47,117 nucleotides of DNA, from positions 1 to 47,117 of IMG/VR virus record IMGVR_UViG_3300008448_000154, one strand, 5' to 3'. Origin of the DNA: a virus. Position 1 is the stretch's first letter; every line of letters starts with the position of its first letter. Below the pieces are notes generated by a model that saw only the letters and a program-made list of their open reading frames with translations, had not been told where the DNA came from and did not search any database. The translations under genes were made by a program, and so were the position numbers. Positions 10,801-18,622 of the stretch are shown here, one piece after another.

Positions 10801-11061
10801 TTTGTCAGATGTGCCTTGCGCAAGAATTTTTTTCTTCATCTCGCCAATGGCTTTGGCTTTTACTTGCTCTTCTGGCGAATTTAACTTTAAGCCGCTGTTA
10901 AGGCTAAAGTCGCCAAACGCATATTCTAAATCTGACAAATCAATTGGGTTTTTAACAAAATAATCGTCAAACAACTTCTGTATTTCAGGCGTTATTTCGG
11001 CGTTTGGATTTGCGTTATACCAATCCCAAACGTTGTCTATGGTTAAATTCTGTGGAGCCAT
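4834..11061 (-). CDS. giant (2075 aa) repeat-containing internal virion/ejection protein with dockerin-like EF-hand
   Basis: This is the largest protein in the window. Residues ~1-700 are mixed, with Gly/Tyr-rich and Ala-rich segments. Residues ~800-1100 hold long Ala/Val/Gly-rich helices that could insert in membrane. Residues 1199-1517 contain eight copies of a ~34-residue unit around [13 protein letters not shown], interrupted by a dockerin-like loop [12 protein letters not shown] at 1281-1292. Residues ~1518-1620 are almost pure Gly-Thr-Gln. Residues ~1620-1850 are Thr/Asn-rich coiled coil. The Gly-rich C terminus holds a conserved-looking block [20 protein letters not shown]. Size, position after neck proteins and before the muramidase, and amphipathic helices fit a protein ejected to span the envelope or a tail-tip protein. 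That is inference; no catalytic site is visible. The ribosome site (GTAAG) is weak. Confidence 0.75.
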   Translation of the reverse strand: MAPQNLTIDNVWDWYNANPNAEITPEIQKLFDDYFVKNPIDLSDLEYAFGDFSLNSGLKLNSPEEQVKAKAIGEMKKKILAQGTSDKWTGQGFGNKDLNAKAMAEALYNNGITRLEDFGKVPAYTPVTTKYYYNGRELQVTGADEYGYGGGDYFYREPTGGYDYDGNQEFRTVMVPKSATLEPRYFKTVDAGTDSEGYPLTSLAPLASNEVITKDGQKVYKSGETFGNKVTGKAIPANYSRAGGDIWSGTFAGDGSTGFGVQFNELGMPIFYTAYGGSTSDWGIISQILSVASMIPGPHQPFTMALSAIGNAANGNTVGAILSALGAANAYGQAFNTLPTTLGTQAFDIDTLGSYVAAGVDNTAANWLATNAGSIRTATQGVQLLYALDKKNLQGVLSSLIGISPQIGITIPEDLMRPVQYAAVASALGKGDFTGATYAAATLTNNSDVKLAASGLNLVNALKSGDPAAMMSASIDFARQTQLNASVIKDAAKQMGLPLSDKRANELLTMSAGEADAHIKDYYKQINAVKASYLDQFGEPISDDLLASFGNADSYTTGFNNYVRNWNDDRNTTNQTELTSYLNSVGLKFEDLTADQVFSALSLSEANAKTYAQNLADIKSVTFDGNGYKTKEEALNAAQKAGYNTFEQNGMTYTFMPSDQAKVVAKAASENKLPSVSTQDFQTITGQQFDWVSEKDIPRIVIVAKRIEPPLYSDAKAYAEYQQFIKDHGGVKFPKWLSDQLAIATEAFKGAPDGSVANVIKNGLAFGARNFGNLATTLLRGSEAMGLSPENSALKVSQAFERWGKLNQSKGIMDAEKAFSDGINNISKATVAKELGVPESQVKDWQVAARQLKEFGKQAVNNPLGTLSVVGGEALQEIPFLVASAGVGSVAAKMVSRAGAFAVARGTDAALNGFESFSGNYAEVKDYLISRGVPPSKAEARALASGLEAMAVTAATSWVGDTAALRVLMGDQARIAATAVVGASSKEFVMGYVEGAAQNISAQIGKFGEVRNIAEVTASGALEGFIQGGLTAGIVSSSALSQVVAKGYDGASVTLNDIITGAKTFDPSTLVRSAVLAGGMTINNALQYNNLSSLGLQSSPEQYTQIVKTFQSEGYTPNDAEILSIGNNNPDASASDLTAAVTRYADPLNTTEDEAKAFFKEVFGVDPTAEQLTAFVGKSETASKNLVTQQFDAANTKKATDAGFPDFATYTQYKGDKAAYDAANSTAANIKLATDAGFPDYSSYKLFNGNLEAYTAAKTAAETAIKMAVGRADTPLDLRYDVNKDGKVNSADGLLLAKGTALRTDIDASGAKTTATLDAEAKAAGFPNNAAFVQYGGDLNAYNSAVTAAANTKTATDAGFPDFATYTQYGGSKTAYDAALVANANKKTATDAGFPDFATYTQYNGNLAAYNTANTDAANIRKATDAGFPDYATFQQYNGDIAAYTAAKTEEKNKATATAAGFPDFATYTQYNGDKAAYATALSTAANTKTATDAGFPDYATYTQYNGDKAAYDAAKATSTGTGTATGTGTSTGTGTGTQTGTQTGTGTQTGTQTGTGTQTGTETGTQTGTQTGTQTGTGTQTGTGTQTGTQTGTQTGTGTQTSTGTQTGTETQTGTQTGTVDAVTQAINTAIAGIKFPVGITAADVTAAIKAELATRPNLSVADVTNAISAYMTANPALTAADVNTAISTATQNLVTNTTLNTLLTGVNENVRTKFETLNQGQRDLVARMTQQGVDLTRAIDNAALTTTNQINTVKTDLTKNITDVQTQFNTRVDELMLQGQTYQAATNLALKELGTGVTGLQTGFDEYKKQQEEAAKQASLQAKRTANTAKTASNLAGALALVAPAAGDLVDTSTPGFKDIGLKTTGEAKFEGPLEQYLKMVKENAYVPKPTQQETQQQNQQVAPVQDELSNPQQQPQQGTDYFAYGQQNEIDDLLGGNQIPNQPFKAGGLATPLFAGGGGTTRYGHYAGGGLNVVEHAGKARLDFRSGNAVTGAGDGQSDDIPAMLADGEFVFPADVVAALGNGSTKAGSDKLYDMMHSIRAYHRSAKPKDLPPPAKKSPLDYLKKPARKARR
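6202..6510 (-). repeat. Gly-Thr-Gln low-complexity tract (about 103 codons)
   Basis: Codons 1518-1620 of the 2075-residue protein alternate [10 protein letters not shown] and TET units with very little else. At DNA level this is a degenerate repeat of roughly 12 bases with many synonymous changes, so the protein sequence appears to be selected rather than freshly slipped. It separates the 34-residue repeats from a coiled-coil region and probably acts as an extended flexible or solvent-exposed linker. Confidence 0.85.
6511..7467 (-). repeat. eight 34-residue (102-bp) tandem repeats inside the giant virion protein
   Basis: Eight units with the core [17 protein letters not shown] followed by DKAAYDAA can be read by eye. 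Copies 1-2 and 3-8 are separated by a dockerin-like insert coded around 7140-7270. Copies 2, 3 and 6 are the most diverged ([28 protein letters not shown]). The period is 34 residues where uninterrupted. Each unit predicts one or two short helices with conserved aromatics, as in solenoid repeats. DNA between copies has drifted at third positions. These are coding repeats, not a CRISPR array. Confidence 0.9.
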
Positions 11062-11066
11062 ATTAC

Positions 11067-11327
11067 TTACGTTGTTTGCGTTGCAGGATTAACAGCAGCC
11101 ACCATGGCCTCAGCCCAATCAAACCAGTTCTCGTACTGGTCTGTGCGTGGCGTGGCCTCATTTGAAAATACGTCAATGGCGTTCAAGCCATTTCCCCACA
11201 GCCGCCAATCCGTCTGTGCATCAGGGATCTGGAGATTTTGAGCAGCATAAAGCTCGCACATGAGCGACGCCCACGACTCAAACGTGTGATAGCGTGGATC
11301 ATAGATCTGTGCTGGATTAAGGGCCAT
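11067..11327 (-). CDS. small acidic, Trp-rich virion-cluster protein, 86 aa
   Basis: The protein is 86 residues, acidic and rich in Trp/Tyr ([32 protein letters not shown]). It starts inside the last 11 bases of the upstream 737-residue gene and ends five bases before the giant gene, so translation is likely coupled. No family is recognised. Its place between a hub-type protein and the giant ejection-type protein suggests a small tail or plug component. Confidence 0.65.
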   Translation of the reverse strand: MALNPAQIYDPRYHTFESWASLMCELYAAQNLQIPDAQTDWRLWGNGLNAIDVFSNEATPRTDQYENWFDWAEAMVAAVNPATQTT

Positions 11328-13530
11328 ATGGCCTCACGTCGCCGATCTCGGCATTGAGAACCAATTTGCCAAGCTGATAGTTTCCACCAGCCACGTCAGA
11401 GGTGAACCTCAATCGCAATTCACGGCGCTGCTCACGCATGTCAATCTTGCCTGTGTTAGGTCCAAAGACGTAAGGATCAGACTCTTTGTCTTCACCCTGC
11501 GCAAATGGGCGGCCAGTCACAACAACGTTCATGTCGCCAGACTGCAAAAAGTCAGGCTCAATACGCTCTACGCGAATCCATCGGTTTTGACCTTCTGCCG
11601 CTGGTTGAGAAGGTCCACCGCCAAGCCAGCTCAAATCGTTGGTCTCAAATGAGCTTAGGATCGCCCGCACGTTTTGACCAGCAATTTCATCAGTGCCAAT
11701 TTCATGCTGATACATTGAAATCAAGTTGGCAGGGATTGAAAAAGTCAGAGCTGCCGCGCCCGTTCCAGTAGCCGCTGCTGACATCTGAATGGCTTGAAGA
11801 TAAATTGCCGTCACAGGGATTGAAAAGCCAGCACCAGAGCCACCTAAACTAGCTGCCGTGGCACTTAGGGTGTTGCCGACCGCATAGCCCGCTCCACGGG
11901 CCGTAATGGTCACGGTGGTAACTGCCCCTCCAGAAACACCGATCGTGGCCTTAGCGCCCGATCCTGAGCCTCCTGTGAGGGTTACGTTGACGTAGGAGCC
12001 ATTGACGTACCCAGAGCCGCCTGTGATCGCTCCAAGCGTCTTAAGGTTGCTAGTGGTGATCGCCGCCACGGTCGTGCCTGTGGGGATGTTGGAGCCAGAT
12101 ATGACCTGACGCAAAGCCACTTGAGTGTTGTAGGTGTCACTGTACAGGAACACGCTGCCAGACACTTCGTTGTAAGTTTCAGTGAACACGGTCTCGGCGG
12201 TGCTAGTGTGCCAGTCAGCCGCAACGGGAAAAGCAAACACCTGTGAGAAGTAACCAGCGGAGCGCTGTGCACCACGGGCCTCGCCTGCATCGTACCAAGT
12301 GTTCTCGCGCACGTTGTAGATGATTGCGTCAGTGCATTCTGTTGCATCGCCACGAGGGTAGAACCACCAAATCTCACCAAAACGCGGAACCTTTGTCGCC
12401 CAAACCTTTTGACGTTGGTCATAGTTCAGGTTGTCAAAAAAGTAGTTCTGGTTCATGGTGTTAGGAATTTCTTTCACAACACCGTTGTAAAGCAAGAAGC
12501 GATCAACACCGCACCAATAGTAAACGCCGTCGTACTCAATGGCCGACTGCGAAGACAGAATTGAGGATTGGCTGCTGATGATGTCATAGCGCCAGTATTG
12601 AGGGGGCGTTCCTGTGCCACCAATGAACGACACGCGGATCAGGCTGTCAAGGCTCCAAAACAGGCCAGAAGGCGCGTTTGAGCCACCCCTGACGGGTAGC
12701 CCTTGGACAATCTTTCCAGAGGCCACATTGACCGCGTTGGCGTCCGCAGAGACCCAGTCGTTGGTGTTGCCAGCCGAGCAGTTCTGGATCAGGCCGTTGT
12801 TGCCATACACGAACAGGTAAGGGTGCAGCGACACCACGCCACCAGAAACTGAAATGTTGTTGTTGAATGTCAGCACCACCGTACCAGAGGCCGTGGCGTT
12901 GTTTGACAAAGTCAACGTGGTAGTGGATATTGACACCACCGTGGTATTGGCAGGAATGCCCGTGCCTGTCACAGTTTGGCCCGCACCAATCAGAGGATTG
13001 GCCGCAGCCAAAGTCACTGTGGGACTCAAATTTGTTGTAGTGCCAGAGTCAGTAAAGACACCAATTTGGCTCATGGTTAAGGCGGTGATGTCGCCAATGA
13101 GCACAGGGGTGTTGTTGTCGTTGCCGATGGAGGCGAGGTTTTGCCCCGGGTGCGCTATCAACGACTGCAACCCCGTCCCTGTCACGTCGTAGAAGCCATC
13201 AAACTGCCACAGGTTCAAATTGGATGGCGTGAAGTTGGACAAAGTGAAGTCACCCACACCAGCGCCCACGCCATTGTTGTCAATGGTCAGGACCTGAAGG
13301 CCGTTGTTGTAGCCACTGAAAATGGACGTGAAGGCGTTCTGTGGGTTGACCCAGATCCCGCGTGAGGGTCCTGTGAGCTGGTCCGAAATGACGCGAAAGC
13401 CACCGATCTTGCGAGGGCGGCCACGCTGGAAGCGGACCCACTCGCCGTCGTTGTAGAACATTTTGTCGAACACTGTGCCATCGCGCTGGATGCCCGGCTG
13501 CGTGTCGAGTGAGAAAACCTTGGCCGCCAT
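11317..13530 (-). CDS. neck/tail-hub protein, P22 gp10-like (packaged-DNA stabilisation type) candidate, 737 aa
   Basis: The N terminus (GIQRDGTVFDKMFYNDGEWVRFQRGRPRKIGGF) and the following repeated beta-rich blocks with Trp/Tyr turns resemble beta-propeller hub proteins of the P22 gp10 type, which plug the head-tail channel. Two beta-sandwich-like insertions are visible. One, at about 165-230, is Thr/Val-rich with GTGIPANTTVVSIS; the other, at about 465-575, contains GGSGYVNGSYVNV and GAGYAVGNTLSA, a pattern of surface modules. The C-terminal ~110 residues (RWIRVERIEPDFLQSGDMNV onward) are the tail-hub-like end. The start overlaps the upstream stop by one base (TAATG). Structural role is likely; the exact gp10 equivalence is inferred. 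Confidence 0.65.
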   Translation of the reverse strand: MAAKVFSLDTQPGIQRDGTVFDKMFYNDGEWVRFQRGRPRKIGGFRVISDQLTGPSRGIWVNPQNAFTSIFSGYNNGLQVLTIDNNGVGAGVGDFTLSNFTPSNLNLWQFDGFYDVTGTGLQSLIAHPGQNLASIGNDNNTPVLIGDITALTMSQIGVFTDSGTTTNLSPTVTLAAANPLIGAGQTVTGTGIPANTTVVSISTTTLTLSNNATASGTVVLTFNNNISVSGGVVSLHPYLFVYGNNGLIQNCSAGNTNDWVSADANAVNVASGKIVQGLPVRGGSNAPSGLFWSLDSLIRVSFIGGTGTPPQYWRYDIISSQSSILSSQSAIEYDGVYYWCGVDRFLLYNGVVKEIPNTMNQNYFFDNLNYDQRQKVWATKVPRFGEIWWFYPRGDATECTDAIIYNVRENTWYDAGEARGAQRSAGYFSQVFAFPVAADWHTSTAETVFTETYNEVSGSVFLYSDTYNTQVALRQVISGSNIPTGTTVAAITTSNLKTLGAITGGSGYVNGSYVNVTLTGGSGSGAKATIGVSGGAVTTVTITARGAGYAVGNTLSATAASLGGSGAGFSIPVTAIYLQAIQMSAAATGTGAAALTFSIPANLISMYQHEIGTDEIAGQNVRAILSSFETNDLSWLGGGPSQPAAEGQNRWIRVERIEPDFLQSGDMNVVVTGRPFAQGEDKESDPYVFGPNTGKIDMREQRRELRLRFTSDVAGGNYQLGKLVLNAEIGDVRPYGP

Positions 13531-15026
13531 TAGAAGGTCCCGCCCTGAACACCCCCAGTAAAGTTCCCCGTGCCCGGGATGTTCAGCCCTGTCGAGGTTA
13601 GGCCAAACAACTTGACGCCCAAGATTGAGATGCCGAACTCACCAGAGCCGGGGCGATAGATACCCGTTGACGTCTCCGTCGCAAAGTTCAGCGATGGAGC
13701 GCCCACCGTGCCATCCACCAGCGACACGTTCACCGCACCAGCAGCGATCGTCGAGGCGTTGAGCAAGTTGACCGAGTCACACAGCAAGATCACCTGCTGG
13801 CCAGCGGGGACCGTGGCAGTTGCACCACCTGCGCCTGTGGTGAAGGTGATCTGGTAGCCGGGGCCTCCGCCGTTGGTCTGATTCGTGATGTAGTACACCT
13901 GCACCGTCTGCGGTAGGACCACGGTGACGTTGCCTGTCAGCGTGCCTGTGTACTTTTGAATTGTGTTGGCCGCCTCTGAGGCTGTCAGGGTATAGCTGCC
14001 AGTCACCACAGCCTTGGTGAGCTGCGTAAAGTTGAACTGGGTGCTGCGGCCCAAGCCTACGGTGAAAAATGCAGCGCCAGAGCAGCAGATCACGCAAGAG
14101 TCAGCAGGCTGCAAGGAAATTGTCGATGCGCCGTTGATCAAAATGCCACCAGAGGGGGCGATGGTCAAAGTACCAGATCCGCCGTTGCGGACCATCATGT
14201 ACCAGTCGTTGCCTAAGGTGACAGCAGAGGTCAGGGTCAGCGTGCCTGAGCCACCAGTCCAAACGTGAGTTGATGCACGGTCAGTGGTCAGAGCGGTGTA
14301 GTTTGAAGCAAAGGTGACGACGTTGTTAGCAGAATTCAGCGTGTTGGAAATAGCCTTCAGACCAAAACCAGCAAGAGTAGCTGCGTCGACGTTGGATGTG
14401 CCCACACCAAAAGCAATGAGGCCCCATGTGCCTGCTGTGGTGGTGTTGCTGGTGAGGTAGATGTACTTTGCTTCACCGGGGGCAATCGTCACAATCGTGC
14501 CACCCACATAGTTCCTGACCGTAAAGGTGTAGGACCCCACGTTGCGGAACAGCGCGTCAATACCCACAGACGCCTGATTTGCAGGGGGCATGTCCAGCGT
14601 GAACGAGTCAAGCGTGAACGTCAACCCAGTAGTTGTGCCAGCCGTGGTGGCCACCGCAGCTCCACCCAAGGTAGAGGACACCGTGAAGGTCGTCGAGCCG
14701 TTGGTGGCAATAATGTAGTAAGTGTTGCCAGTAGTGATGCCTGTTGACGTACCAGTGGAAATACCAGTCACGACGATAGCTTGGCCAACAAACAGGCTTG
14801 GAGTCGTGGTGCAAGAGCACTGACCATTTGTGCCTGTGACTGTAACGCCAGAAAGCACTGCGCCGCTTGAGAGCGACGTGACGTCCATAACTCGTGCGGC
14901 TGCGTTGTCTGTGTCGCTGCCATTGATTGGCCACGACAGGGTTTCGTCAGCAACGAGCGTAATGCTGCGGTATGAGACGTCGGTCGGTTGAATTACCTGA
15001 CCAGTAAATGGGCTATTGAAACTCAT
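13530..15026 (-). CDS. Thr/Gly-rich beta structural protein (tail fibre or decoration type), 498 aa
   Basis: This beta-rich protein has almost no charge and many Thr/Ser/Gly/Val repeats. Residues ~50-150 form an insertion-like module with GISTGTSTGITTGNTYYIIA. Residues ~300-400 are collagen-free fibre-like strands, and the C terminus ends GVQGGTF, nearly the same as the end of the 734-residue fibre protein at 21677 (GISGGTF). It starts at ATG 15026, overlapping the adaptor stop by four bases (ATGA). Between adaptor and hub it probably builds the tail surface. No enzyme motif is seen. A fibre versus neck-appendage role cannot be decided. Confidence 0.65.
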   Translation of the reverse strand: MSFNSPFTGQVIQPTDVSYRSITLVADETLSWPINGSDTDNAAARVMDVTSLSSGAVLSGVTVTGTNGQCSCTTTPSLFVGQAIVVTGISTGTSTGITTGNTYYIIATNGSTTFTVSSTLGGAAVATTAGTTTGLTFTLDSFTLDMPPANQASVGIDALFRNVGSYTFTVRNYVGGTIVTIAPGEAKYIYLTSNTTTAGTWGLIAFGVGTSNVDAATLAGFGLKAISNTLNSANNVVTFASNYTALTTDRASTHVWTGGSGTLTLTSAVTLGNDWYMMVRNGGSGTLTIAPSGGILINGASTISLQPADSCVICCSGAAFFTVGLGRSTQFNFTQLTKAVVTGSYTLTASEAANTIQKYTGTLTGNVTVVLPQTVQVYYITNQTNGGGPGYQITFTTGAGGATATVPAGQQVILLCDSVNLLNASTIAAGAVNVSLVDGTVGAPSLNFATETSTGIYRPGSGEFGISILGVKLFGLTSTGLNIPGTGNFTGGVQGGTF

Positions 15027-15658
15027 GAATCCCTCGCAATCGCCTGACGATCAGCACCGCGTGTGACGTTCTCTGTCTTCAGGACTTCAATAATTCGGTC
15101 GTAATTGCTTTGCCACATTGGCATGCGCTCGTCATTCTTGAGGAACGGCATGGCCTGCAACAAAGTACCGTACAGCATCGCTTGTGGCGCGTACTGGGTG
15201 AACCAGTTTGATTGGTTCGAGGAGTCCAAGGGCTGCACTCGCTCGTAGTACAGCACCTCGTAGTTGTAACCTAATGAAGGCGTAGGACCAATCAGCCAAT
15301 GCTCATAGTCGTAGTCGCAAAAGAACAGCGGCACGTCGGTTGAAGTTGGGTTTGGCCAATACTCGCGGATGTACTCGTATGTGCGCAGCAATACAGGCTG
15401 GCGCTGGCCTGCCACGGTCACGTTCATTGACACAGTCTTGCGCCAGCGGGCAGGCTTTGGAATGACGTTTTCGCCAAGGACCATGGTGCTTGTGGCCACA
15501 GTCAGGTTGCCAAGGAATTTGATCTCAGCCGCAATGATCTGCTCCGCCAGCATAATGAACTGCGGAATTTTGTCCAAAGTCTGCTGATCAGTACGCTCCA
15601 GATAGGTCTGGATGTCGTTGACCAGAGAGTCATACGTCATTACGGCTGCGACTGTCAT
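15023..15658 (-). CDS. head-tail adaptor protein, SU10/P22 gp4-type
   Basis: The 211-residue protein matches the look of podoviral adaptors that dock under the portal. It has a helical N terminus (SLVNDIQTYLERTDQQTLDKIPQFIMLAEQIIAAEI), a central beta part with WRKTVSMNV and PVLLRTYEYIREYWPN, and a helical C terminus (YAPQAMLYGTLLQAMPFLKNDERMPMW) ending in a charged tail. The start is ATG 15658 with AAGGGA nine bases ahead; an in-frame ATG six codons later is possible. It precedes the beta-structural and hub genes, the usual order adaptor - hub - tail tip. Family assignment is good; placement in the virion follows from the family. Confidence 0.75.
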   Translation of the reverse strand: MTVAAVMTYDSLVNDIQTYLERTDQQTLDKIPQFIMLAEQIIAAEIKFLGNLTVATSTMVLGENVIPKPARWRKTVSMNVTVAGQRQPVLLRTYEYIREYWPNPTSTDVPLFFCDYDYEHWLIGPTPSLGYNYEVLYYERVQPLDSSNQSNWFTQYAPQAMLYGTLLQAMPFLKNDERMPMWQSNYDRIIEVLKTENVTRGADRQAIARDS

Positions 15659-15703
15659 GTGGTGGCATCCCTTCTTTTGTTCATTTTAATGCCTAAGCTA
15701 GCT

Positions 15704-16132
15704 CTAAGCAAACAGTCTTGTGCCAGCTTTGTCAATAATCAACGCCTGTTTTCGGGGCTTTCCGTCATCTTGGTTTGGAATGCTGATGTGCGTCCAGCGG
15801 TCAAACTCACGAATTACTTGGTCAAATTCAAGATCTGAGGCTATTACGGCACGCACCACTTGGTCTGGCGTCATGGCGGGAACACGAATATCAGCAGCAC
15901 AGCCGATGCGATGCTGAGAAGTGTCTTTGCTGCCCACAGCATCATTGACTTGTTTACTGCGGAAGGCTGAATTGACCATGATGGGCTTTCCGCCAAGTAC
16001 AGTTTTGAGTTTTTCAAGAAATTCGGCCAGTCTTTGAATGTTTTCAAGTTCTTTTTCATTTGGAATATTGTCAAATTCACGGTGATCCGTGTGCGTTAAT
16101 TCTTCAAGTGTGAAGTGTGGCGTGAGGTTCAT
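15704..16132 (-). CDS. M15-family peptidase endolysin (D-Ala-D-Ala carboxypeptidase/L-Ala-D-Glu type)
   Basis: This 142-residue cell-wall peptidase of the M15_3 type opens with NLTPHFTLEELTHTDH. The zinc ligands can be read as His74 in SQHRIGCAADI, Asp81 in the same motif, and His115 in WTHIS. The substrate-cleft block NSAFRSKQVN (54-63) is typical. Length matches single-domain phage endolysins. No signal peptide is present, so export depends on the holin-type gene immediately upstream (16129-16536), with which it shares an ATGA overlap. It cuts peptide cross-links in peptidoglycan at lysis. Confidence 0.88.
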   Translation of the reverse strand: MNLTPHFTLEELTHTDHREFDNIPNEKELENIQRLAEFLEKLKTVLGGKPIMVNSAFRSKQVNDAVGSKDTSQHRIGCAADIRVPAMTPDQVVRAVIASDLEFDQVIREFDRWTHISIPNQDDGKPRKQALIIDKAGTRLFA

Positions 16133-16536
16133 TTTTTAATCCTGTCTGCAATTTTTTCCATGGTACGGCCACCAAAGTAAAACGACATGACCAACATTCC
16201 CCACTGGCCAAGCAACTCAACATAAGCGCCGCGCGTCTCATACTCAAAAATTGATGCAATAGCAAAGCCAGAATAGGCCAGCAAAAGGAATATAAGCGTC
16301 ATAGGACGTATATTTTTGGACAACCAAGAGTCAGACCCCATATCGGCCTGAACGCGCTGTGTGAGGTTGTTTTGCTCAGTCTCGTACAGCTTTGTTTCGT
16401 TGGCCATCTTGGCTAACTCGCCATCTTGAGCCATTTTAGAAAGTTCTAATTGCGCCTTGGCTTTGGCCTCTGGGTCTGGAATTAGTTTGTCAATGAGCTT
16501 GCCGCCCACGTTTAGAAGTGCGTCGAGTGCGATCAT
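16129..16536 (-). CDS. holin-like protein (3TM holin family)
   Basis: The N-terminal half (1-70) is charged and helical (IDKLIPDPEAKAKAQLELSKMAQ) and the C-terminal half carries hydrophobic segments at about 78-98 and 104-122, ending in a basic tail. This layout and the phrase IRPMTLIFLLLAYSG match the GTA-type 3TM holin superfamily. It lies directly before the M15 endolysin and overlaps it by four bases, and overlaps the upstream membrane gene as well, so the lysis genes are translationally coupled. The likely role is forming holes in the inner membrane that release the endolysin. Confidence 0.75.
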   Translation of the reverse strand: MIALDALLNVGGKLIDKLIPDPEAKAKAQLELSKMAQDGELAKMANETKLYETEQNNLTQRVQADMGSDSWLSKNIRPMTLIFLLLAYSGFAIASIFEYETRGAYVELLGQWGMLVMSFYFGGRTMEKIADRIKK

Positions 16537-17144
16537 TGTTTGCTCCTTGAAAGCATGGTTGCTGCAATTTCCATCATGGTTCTTGCCACCTGAATGTCGG
16601 CAGGCTCATTATCCCAGCCAACAGTAATTTGGCCAACAAAACGGCTTGGATCAGGTGGGATGCTGATTCGGCAGGTGTAGGTAACCCCTTTGGCGATGTA
16701 CCACAGGCCCATCTCGGACTGTGCTGCGCGGTACTCACCGCAAGGAACCTCGCTGGCCATAAGGCTGACCACGTCAGCGTTGTTCTTTGCGTTCTGGGTA
16801 AACAGGCCAACATCAAGCCCGTCATTGGTTTTGTCTCGGCCTTCTTTGGTGTAAGCGCGGTACAGCACTCGGGTTCCAAACATGGGGTTTACTTTGAACA
16901 CGGCCACAATGGTGGCATTGGTGGTTTTGAACAGGTGGGCGGCAGCGTCTTCCACTCTGTCCTCAACAATGCTTGGCATTCGCTTGGACTCTTTGTAAGC
17001 CCCCACTAACAGTTCTTGGTTCTGCCAGACGAAGTAACCAGCGAAAGCAAAAATCGCCATGAGTATCAGCGCAAACAGCTTGAACGGGCTGTCAACATAG
17101 GACAGCACCTTGCTCAATACGTCTGATGGCTTTTCATCACTCAT
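16533..17144 (-). CDS. single-pass membrane protein in lysis region, 203 aa
   Basis: One transmembrane helix lies at about 22-41 (LFALILMAIFAFAGYFVW), followed by a soluble ~160-residue domain with mixed alpha/beta character, including ATIVAVFKVNPMFGTRVLYRAY and an acidic/Cys-containing middle (ASEVPCGEYRA). The topology suggests a periplasmic domain anchored at the N terminus, as in some spanin-like or regulatory lysis proteins, but no spanin signature is seen. It overlaps its neighbours on both sides by four bases (ATGA). Function is unknown; a role in lysis timing or envelope disruption is inferred from position. Confidence 0.65.
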   Translation of the reverse strand: MSDEKPSDVLSKVLSYVDSPFKLFALILMAIFAFAGYFVWQNQELLVGAYKESKRMPSIVEDRVEDAAAHLFKTTNATIVAVFKVNPMFGTRVLYRAYTKEGRDKTNDGLDVGLFTQNAKNNADVVSLMASEVPCGEYRAAQSEMGLWYIAKGVTYTCRISIPPDPSRFVGQITVGWDNEPADIQVARTMMEIAATMLSRSKQ

Positions 17145-17290
17145 AGTCCAAACATCCCCAATATCTTGGTCACGACCTTATCGGCCAACTCATCAGGCAG
17201 GAAGCGGAGCAGTCCGAGCACCCACCAAACAATGCACAACCGTACAAAGATTTTAAGGAATTGGTCAAACTGCTTTTGGTACTCATTCAC
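17141..17290 (-). CDS. small membrane protein with GTG start, 49 aa
   Basis: This short gene is easily missed because it starts with GTG at 17290. The upstream gene's stop is the overlapping GTGA, and its own stop overlaps the next start as ATGA, so it fits exactly between two genes with 4-base overlaps on both sides. The product has a charged N terminus (NEYQKQFDQFLKIF), one hydrophobic helix (VRLCIVWWVLGLLRFL, about 16-31) and an amphipathic tail. Size and topology are those of small holin or antiholin peptides. No family can be named. Confidence 0.65.
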   Translation of the reverse strand: MNEYQKQFDQFLKIFVRLCIVWWVLGLLRFLPDELADKVVTKILGMFGL

Positions 17291-17787
17291 CGACCACACC
17301 TTGTCTTGGCACAGTAGTCTTGTATCTCAGCGATGCCCCAACCAACTGCGCCTAAGAGCATCACGATCACGACAACGCCAATCGCCCACGCCATCTGCTC
17401 TTGTTCTTCTTCTTTGCGTTTCTTTTCTTCAGCTTTCAACGCCGCCATTTCCTTGGCGTCATCTCTGTCCATCTCAGCTTGTCGAGCTTTGGTGGCGTTC
17501 CACACGTCTATTCGGCCAGCCTGCATGAACAGCAGTTGCAACTGGGCTTCAAACCTCTTGGCTTCATCAAGCGCCATCTCAATCTGTAACGCCGCTCCAA
17601 GGTTAGATTTACCGCCTGTACGCTTGGCTTGAAGCATCGCTTTGGTAGCGGTGCTCTTGGCATCGAAAAGCCGCGAGATGGATGGAGCCAAGCCTGCTAG
17701 ATCACTTGCGACCTTACTAGCCTTCTTGACTACGCTGATTGCACTTTGTAGTCCTTCTAACGCTGTTATGGGGTCTATTGGGATCAT
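17287..17787 (-). CDS. coiled-coil protein with C-terminal membrane helix (spanin- or lysis-type), 166 aa
   Basis: ATG 17787 is preferred over a TTG two codons upstream; neither has a strong ribosome site. Residues ~1-60 are amphipathic. Residues ~60-128 are a highly charged helix (ARQAEMDRDDAKEMAALKAE and a KKRKEEE run) that is a clear coiled coil. A hydrophobic helix at about 131-150 (WAIGVVVIVMLLGAVGWGI) and a Cys-containing tail finish it. A C-tail anchor with a long cytoplasmic coiled coil is the reverse of a classical i-spanin, so the role is open. It sits in the lysis operon and overlaps the 49-residue membrane gene by four bases. Confidence 0.65.
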   Translation of the reverse strand: MIPIDPITALEGLQSAISVVKKASKVASDLAGLAPSISRLFDAKSTATKAMLQAKRTGGKSNLGAALQIEMALDEAKRFEAQLQLLFMQAGRIDVWNATKARQAEMDRDDAKEMAALKAEEKKRKEEEQEQMAWAIGVVVIVMLLGAVGWGIAEIQDYCAKTRCGR

Positions 17788-17821
17788 GACCAAAAAATCT
17801 CAAATACTTTCTAGCCAAAAA

Positions 17822-18037
17822 CTAAAGTCCTAAAATCTTTTTAACAAATTCGGCGGCGACCCCGGGGCCAAGCAACACAGCCGCAATCACAATGTACAAG
17901 AGGTACTCGATCTTGGTCATGCGCTTGGAACCGTCGTCAAAGCGGGCTTGAATGCCCTCATATCGTTGAGCGCAAATTGCCTCGTGAACACTCAGACGCT
18001 TGTCCGTTTCCGTAGCAAGTTCGTGAATCGGTTCCAT
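17822..18037 (-). CDS. small tail-anchored membrane protein, XhlA/holin-like, 71 aa
   Basis: The N-terminal ~40 residues are charged and helical (HELATETDKRLSVHEAICAQRYEGIQARF). A single hydrophobic helix follows at about 45-62 (YLLYIVIAAVLLGPGVAAEF) with a short basic end. This coiled-coil-plus-C-terminal-anchor layout matches XhlA/hemolysin-type phage proteins that assist holins. It opens the lysis cluster. The assignment rests on topology, not on a diagnostic motif. Confidence 0.6.
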   Translation of the reverse strand: MEPIHELATETDKRLSVHEAICAQRYEGIQARFDDGSKRMTKIEYLLYIVIAAVLLGPGVAAEFVKKILGL

Positions 18038-18063
18038 CGGTCAATTTCCGCTCAACTAGACGT

Positions 18064-18222
18064 TTACTCAGCAGCAGGTGCTTCAGGGGCTGCGGGTGCA
18101 GCTTGGGCTTGGGCTTCTTGCTGGATGCCGTTGATCAATTGCTGTACCTGAACAAAGGGCTGATTGCCCAAATATTGCAGAATTGCGTTGACCAGTTCGG
18201 TTGAAAGGGTGATTTTTTGCAT
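18064..18222 (-). CDS. small Ala/Pro/Gln-rich protein, 52 aa
   Basis: The start at ATG 18222 is chosen because GGAGAG lies six bases upstream and the upstream extension in the same frame has no ribosome site. The product begins MQKITLSTELVNAILQYLGNQ, then a helical Gln-rich stretch, and ends in an Ala/Pro/Glu tail. Short proteins of this form are common beside phage tail-fibre and lysis genes. No function is known. Confidence 0.6.
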   Translation of the reverse strand: MQKITLSTELVNAILQYLGNQPFVQVQQLINGIQQEAQAQAAPAAPEAPAAE

Positions 18223-18275
18223 GAAACTCTCCGTGTAATTGCCGCTGTTAGGGCCAGCGGTTTGCCCTTTTGCAA

Positions 18276-18605
18276 TTATGCCGCAGGCGCTGCCCAAGGC
18301 AGTGCAGGAGTGACCACGGGTGGGTTCACTTGGTTTGCAATCTGCTGTGCAACAGCGGCTTCAGTAGCGGCTTGGTCAACACCGTTAGCCCAGATCCAAC
18401 CCAATACTTGAGCTTGAGTAAGCTGTGCGTAGGGGGTGAATGTGCCAGAGGTCAAAGGAATGCCGCAAGTGGAATAGACAGAAGAACTGTATGTGCCGTC
18501 TGTACCAGAGCAAGTCCAGTGAACGGTGAACACGACATCGGTGTTGCCGCCTTCTTGTGGGTAGCAGTCCATTGCTGTGACTGTCCAAGTGTATGTATTA
18601 GCCAT
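18276..18605 (-). CDS. small beta-rich protein next to tail fibre, DUF7936-like, 109 aa
   Basis: The N terminus (TYTWTVTAMDCYPQEGG, then VVFTVHWTCSGTDG) is a beta-strand pattern I recognise from a widespread family of small phage proteins coded after tail-fibre genes (DUF7936-like, recalled without a search). The C-terminal half is helical (LTQAQVLGWIW, EAAVAQQIANQVNPP). Four Trp/Cys-rich strands suggest a small carbohydrate-binding-like or fibre-associated fold. It begins 17 bases after the fibre gene and probably belongs to the tail transcript. Confidence 0.65.
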   Translation of the reverse strand: MANTYTWTVTAMDCYPQEGGNTDVVFTVHWTCSGTDGTYSSSVYSTCGIPLTSGTFTPYAQLTQAQVLGWIWANGVDQAATEAAVAQQIANQVNPPVVTPALPWAAPAA

Positions 18606-18622
18606 GATTTTCCTTTCGGGGG

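Noticed and set aside
17785-17793. TTG start two codons before ATG for the 166-residue lysis-region gene
   Set aside because: No ribosome site favours TTG; the in-frame ATG is the simpler start.
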